From positions 1 to 5,472 of the forward strand of contig JAFGLK010000264.1 of NCBI GenBank assembly GCA_016928125.1: a stretch of 5,472 nucleotides of DNA, given 5' to 3'. Shown one piece after another: positions 5,456-5,472 of the stretch. The notes beneath the pieces are model-generated. The model searched no databases and was not told the DNA's origin. It saw nothing but the letters and a program-made list of their open reading frames with translations. This DNA comes from Anaerolineae bacterium (GTDB lineage: Bacteria; Chloroflexota; Anaerolineae; UBA1429). The translations under genes were made by a program, and so were the position numbers. Position 1 is the stretch's first letter, and every line of letters begins with the position of its first letter.

Positions 5456-5472
5456 ATGTGGCCGGGCGACGG
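5456..5472 (+). CDS. Possible start of a divergent gene (only 17 bases visible)
   Basis: An ATG at 5456 opens a frame reading M-W-P-G-D before the window ends. No Shine-Dalgarno sequence precedes it, but an extended -10 box ends seven bases upstream, so it would be translated from a leaderless mRNA. Its position head-to-head with the aldolase operon would suit a regulator of that operon, but nothing in five residues shows the product. It may equally be a chance ATG. Confidence 0.25.

Overview
The window is a GC-rich bacterial segment filled almost entirely by one leftward (minus-strand) gene cluster. Reading in the direction of transcription, from the right end, it holds: a class II fructose/tagatose-bisphosphate-type aldolase (4460-5317), a first Gfo/Idh/MocA-type NAD(P)-dependent oxidoreductase (3323-4357), a serine beta-lactamase-like hydrolase (2197-3309), a SelA-like PLP enzyme of the D-glucosaminate-6-phosphate ammonia-lyase type (1042-2187), and a second Gfo/Idh/MocA-type oxidoreductase (start at 1002) that runs off the left edge with its last residues missing. 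Gaps between genes are 102, 13, 9 and 39 bases. Every start has a clear purine-rich Shine-Dalgarno sequence, so the set looks like one operon.

Right of the aldolase lies a 138-base intergenic stretch (5318-5455). It carries a good leftward promoter candidate for the operon (extended -10 TATACT) and one or two rightward promoter candidates. Between them sit three copies of the hexamer ACCAGC in alternating orientation, two of them as a 7-base direct repeat (GACCAGC) 43 bases apart. An ATG at 5456 on the plus strand lies seven bases after an extended -10 (TAGAAT) and has no Shine-Dalgarno sequence. It may be the start of a divergent, leaderless gene, of which only 17 bases are visible.

The gene set reads as a catabolic module for an unidentified sugar-like compound. 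Two oxidoreductases could oxidise or epimerise a polyol, sugar or sugar acid. The SelA-like enzyme could remove an amino group by beta-elimination. The aldolase could split the final phosphorylated intermediate. The hydrolase could release the substrate from an ester or amide. No transporter, kinase or regulator is visible here, so substrate and reaction order are inference. The organism cannot be named from this sequence. GC-rich codon use, repeated Gfo/Idh genes, SelA-like enzymes and a possible leaderless start would suit Chloroflexota (Anaerolineae-like) or a similar lineage, but this is a weak guess. No RNA genes, CRISPR arrays or mobile elements were seen.
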